From Candidatus Competibacteraceae bacterium (GTDB lineage: Bacteria > Pseudomonadota > Gammaproteobacteria > Competibacterales > Competibacteraceae), in assembly GCA_003527885.1 (NCBI GenBank), contig DPWB01000011.1, positions 1-23,212 of the forward strand: a stretch of 23,212 bases of DNA. The letters run 5' to 3'. A program made the translations under genes and the position numbers. Positions within the stretch are counted from its first letter, which is position 1; each line of letters opens with the position of its first letter. The notes below the pieces were generated by a model. The model searched no databases. It saw only the letters and a list, made by a program, of their open reading frames with translations, and was not told where the DNA came from. This document shows positions 23,041 to 23,212 of the stretch, in pieces.

Positions 23041-23212
23041 GCGCCTACCCTCCCGTCAAGATCGGCATCCTCGGCCTGGGTACGGTCGGCGGCGGCGTCA
23101 CCCGCGTGCTGGCCCGCAACGCCGGGGAAATCAGCCGCCGCGCCGGCCGCGAAATCGCCATCACCCACGCCGCCGCCCGCAACCTGGACACCACCACCGC
23201 CAACACGACGGC
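23037..23212 (+). CDS. hom: homoserine dehydrogenase, N-terminal fragment (3' end beyond window)
   Basis: The ATG at 23037 overlaps the alaC stop. The 58 visible codons read [20 protein letters not shown], then [20 protein letters not shown], the NAD(P)-binding Rossmann start (GxGxVGxG) of homoserine dehydrogenase. The enzyme reduces aspartate semialdehyde to homoserine for threonine and methionine synthesis. An alaC-hom overlap, often followed by thrC, is a known gammaproteobacterial arrangement; continuation to thrC cannot be seen here. Confidence 0.92.
   Translation, partial: MSAYPPVKIGILGLGTVGGGVTRVLARNAGEISRRAGREIAITHAAARNLDTTTANTT

Noticed and set aside
1..23212. CRISPR arrays, tRNA or rRNA genes, transposases, phage genes
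   Set aside because: No regularly spaced repeats, tRNA-like cloverleaf, transposase motifs or terminal inverted repeats were seen on either strand.

Overview
The window is GC-rich chromosomal DNA, most likely from a gammaproteobacterium. The strongest evidence is the last complete gene, an aminotransferase that reads like enterobacterial AlaC over nearly its whole length and overlaps hom, as in several gammaproteobacteria. A long-form Pta and a PepSY/OmpR/sensor-kinase cluster also fit. A genus cannot be named from the sequence alone. I see no tRNA, rRNA, CRISPR array, insertion sequence or phage gene. Coding is dense, and gene-free stretches are under about 300 bases.

Layout. (1) 1-6041, all on +: the C-terminal part of a Cu(I) P-type ATPase, a 26-codon membrane ORF, a 109-aa membrane protein, two large membrane sensor kinases (6 TM + GAF; 2 TM + PAS + PAS) and one FixJ/LuxR-type response regulator. 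Junctions are overlapping or short. (2) 6086-6844, -: a crotonase-fold protein with an isomerase-like, not hydratase-like, active site. (3) 7135-9312, +: a secreted parallel beta-helix protein ending in four DUF4214-type repeats. (4) 9491-11650, +: long phosphate acetyltransferase behind an AT-rich promoter region with a large near-palindrome. It converges, with no gap, on a PmtA-like methyltransferase (11651-12250, -). (5) 12531-12923, -: a small protein made of two tandem copies of one helical unit. (6) 13156-16567, +: PepSY protein, cytochrome b561-type protein, second PepSY protein, OmpR-family regulator and sensor kinase. It is preceded by a perfect 11-bp tandem repeat at the promoter, the geometry of an OmpR-family operator. 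(7) 16639-18114, -: pyruvate kinase, divergent from a GH57 glycoside hydrolase (18368-20497, +) that ends in a clear intrinsic terminator. (8) 20671-21513, +: an alpha/beta-hydrolase-like protein of unknown role. (9) 21811-23212, +: alaC and the start of hom.

How they may work together. GH57 alpha-glucan processing, pyruvate kinase and Pta lie on a glycogen-to-acetyl-phosphate route. AlaC and hom draw on pyruvate and aspartate for amino acids. The two regulatory blocks are the most interesting parts. One has two different sensors of the same kinase subtype feeding a single FixJ-like regulator beside a copper pump. The other is a self-contained envelope-sensing unit with a membrane b-type cytochrome and two periplasmic PepSY proteins, probably autoregulated through the 11-bp repeat.
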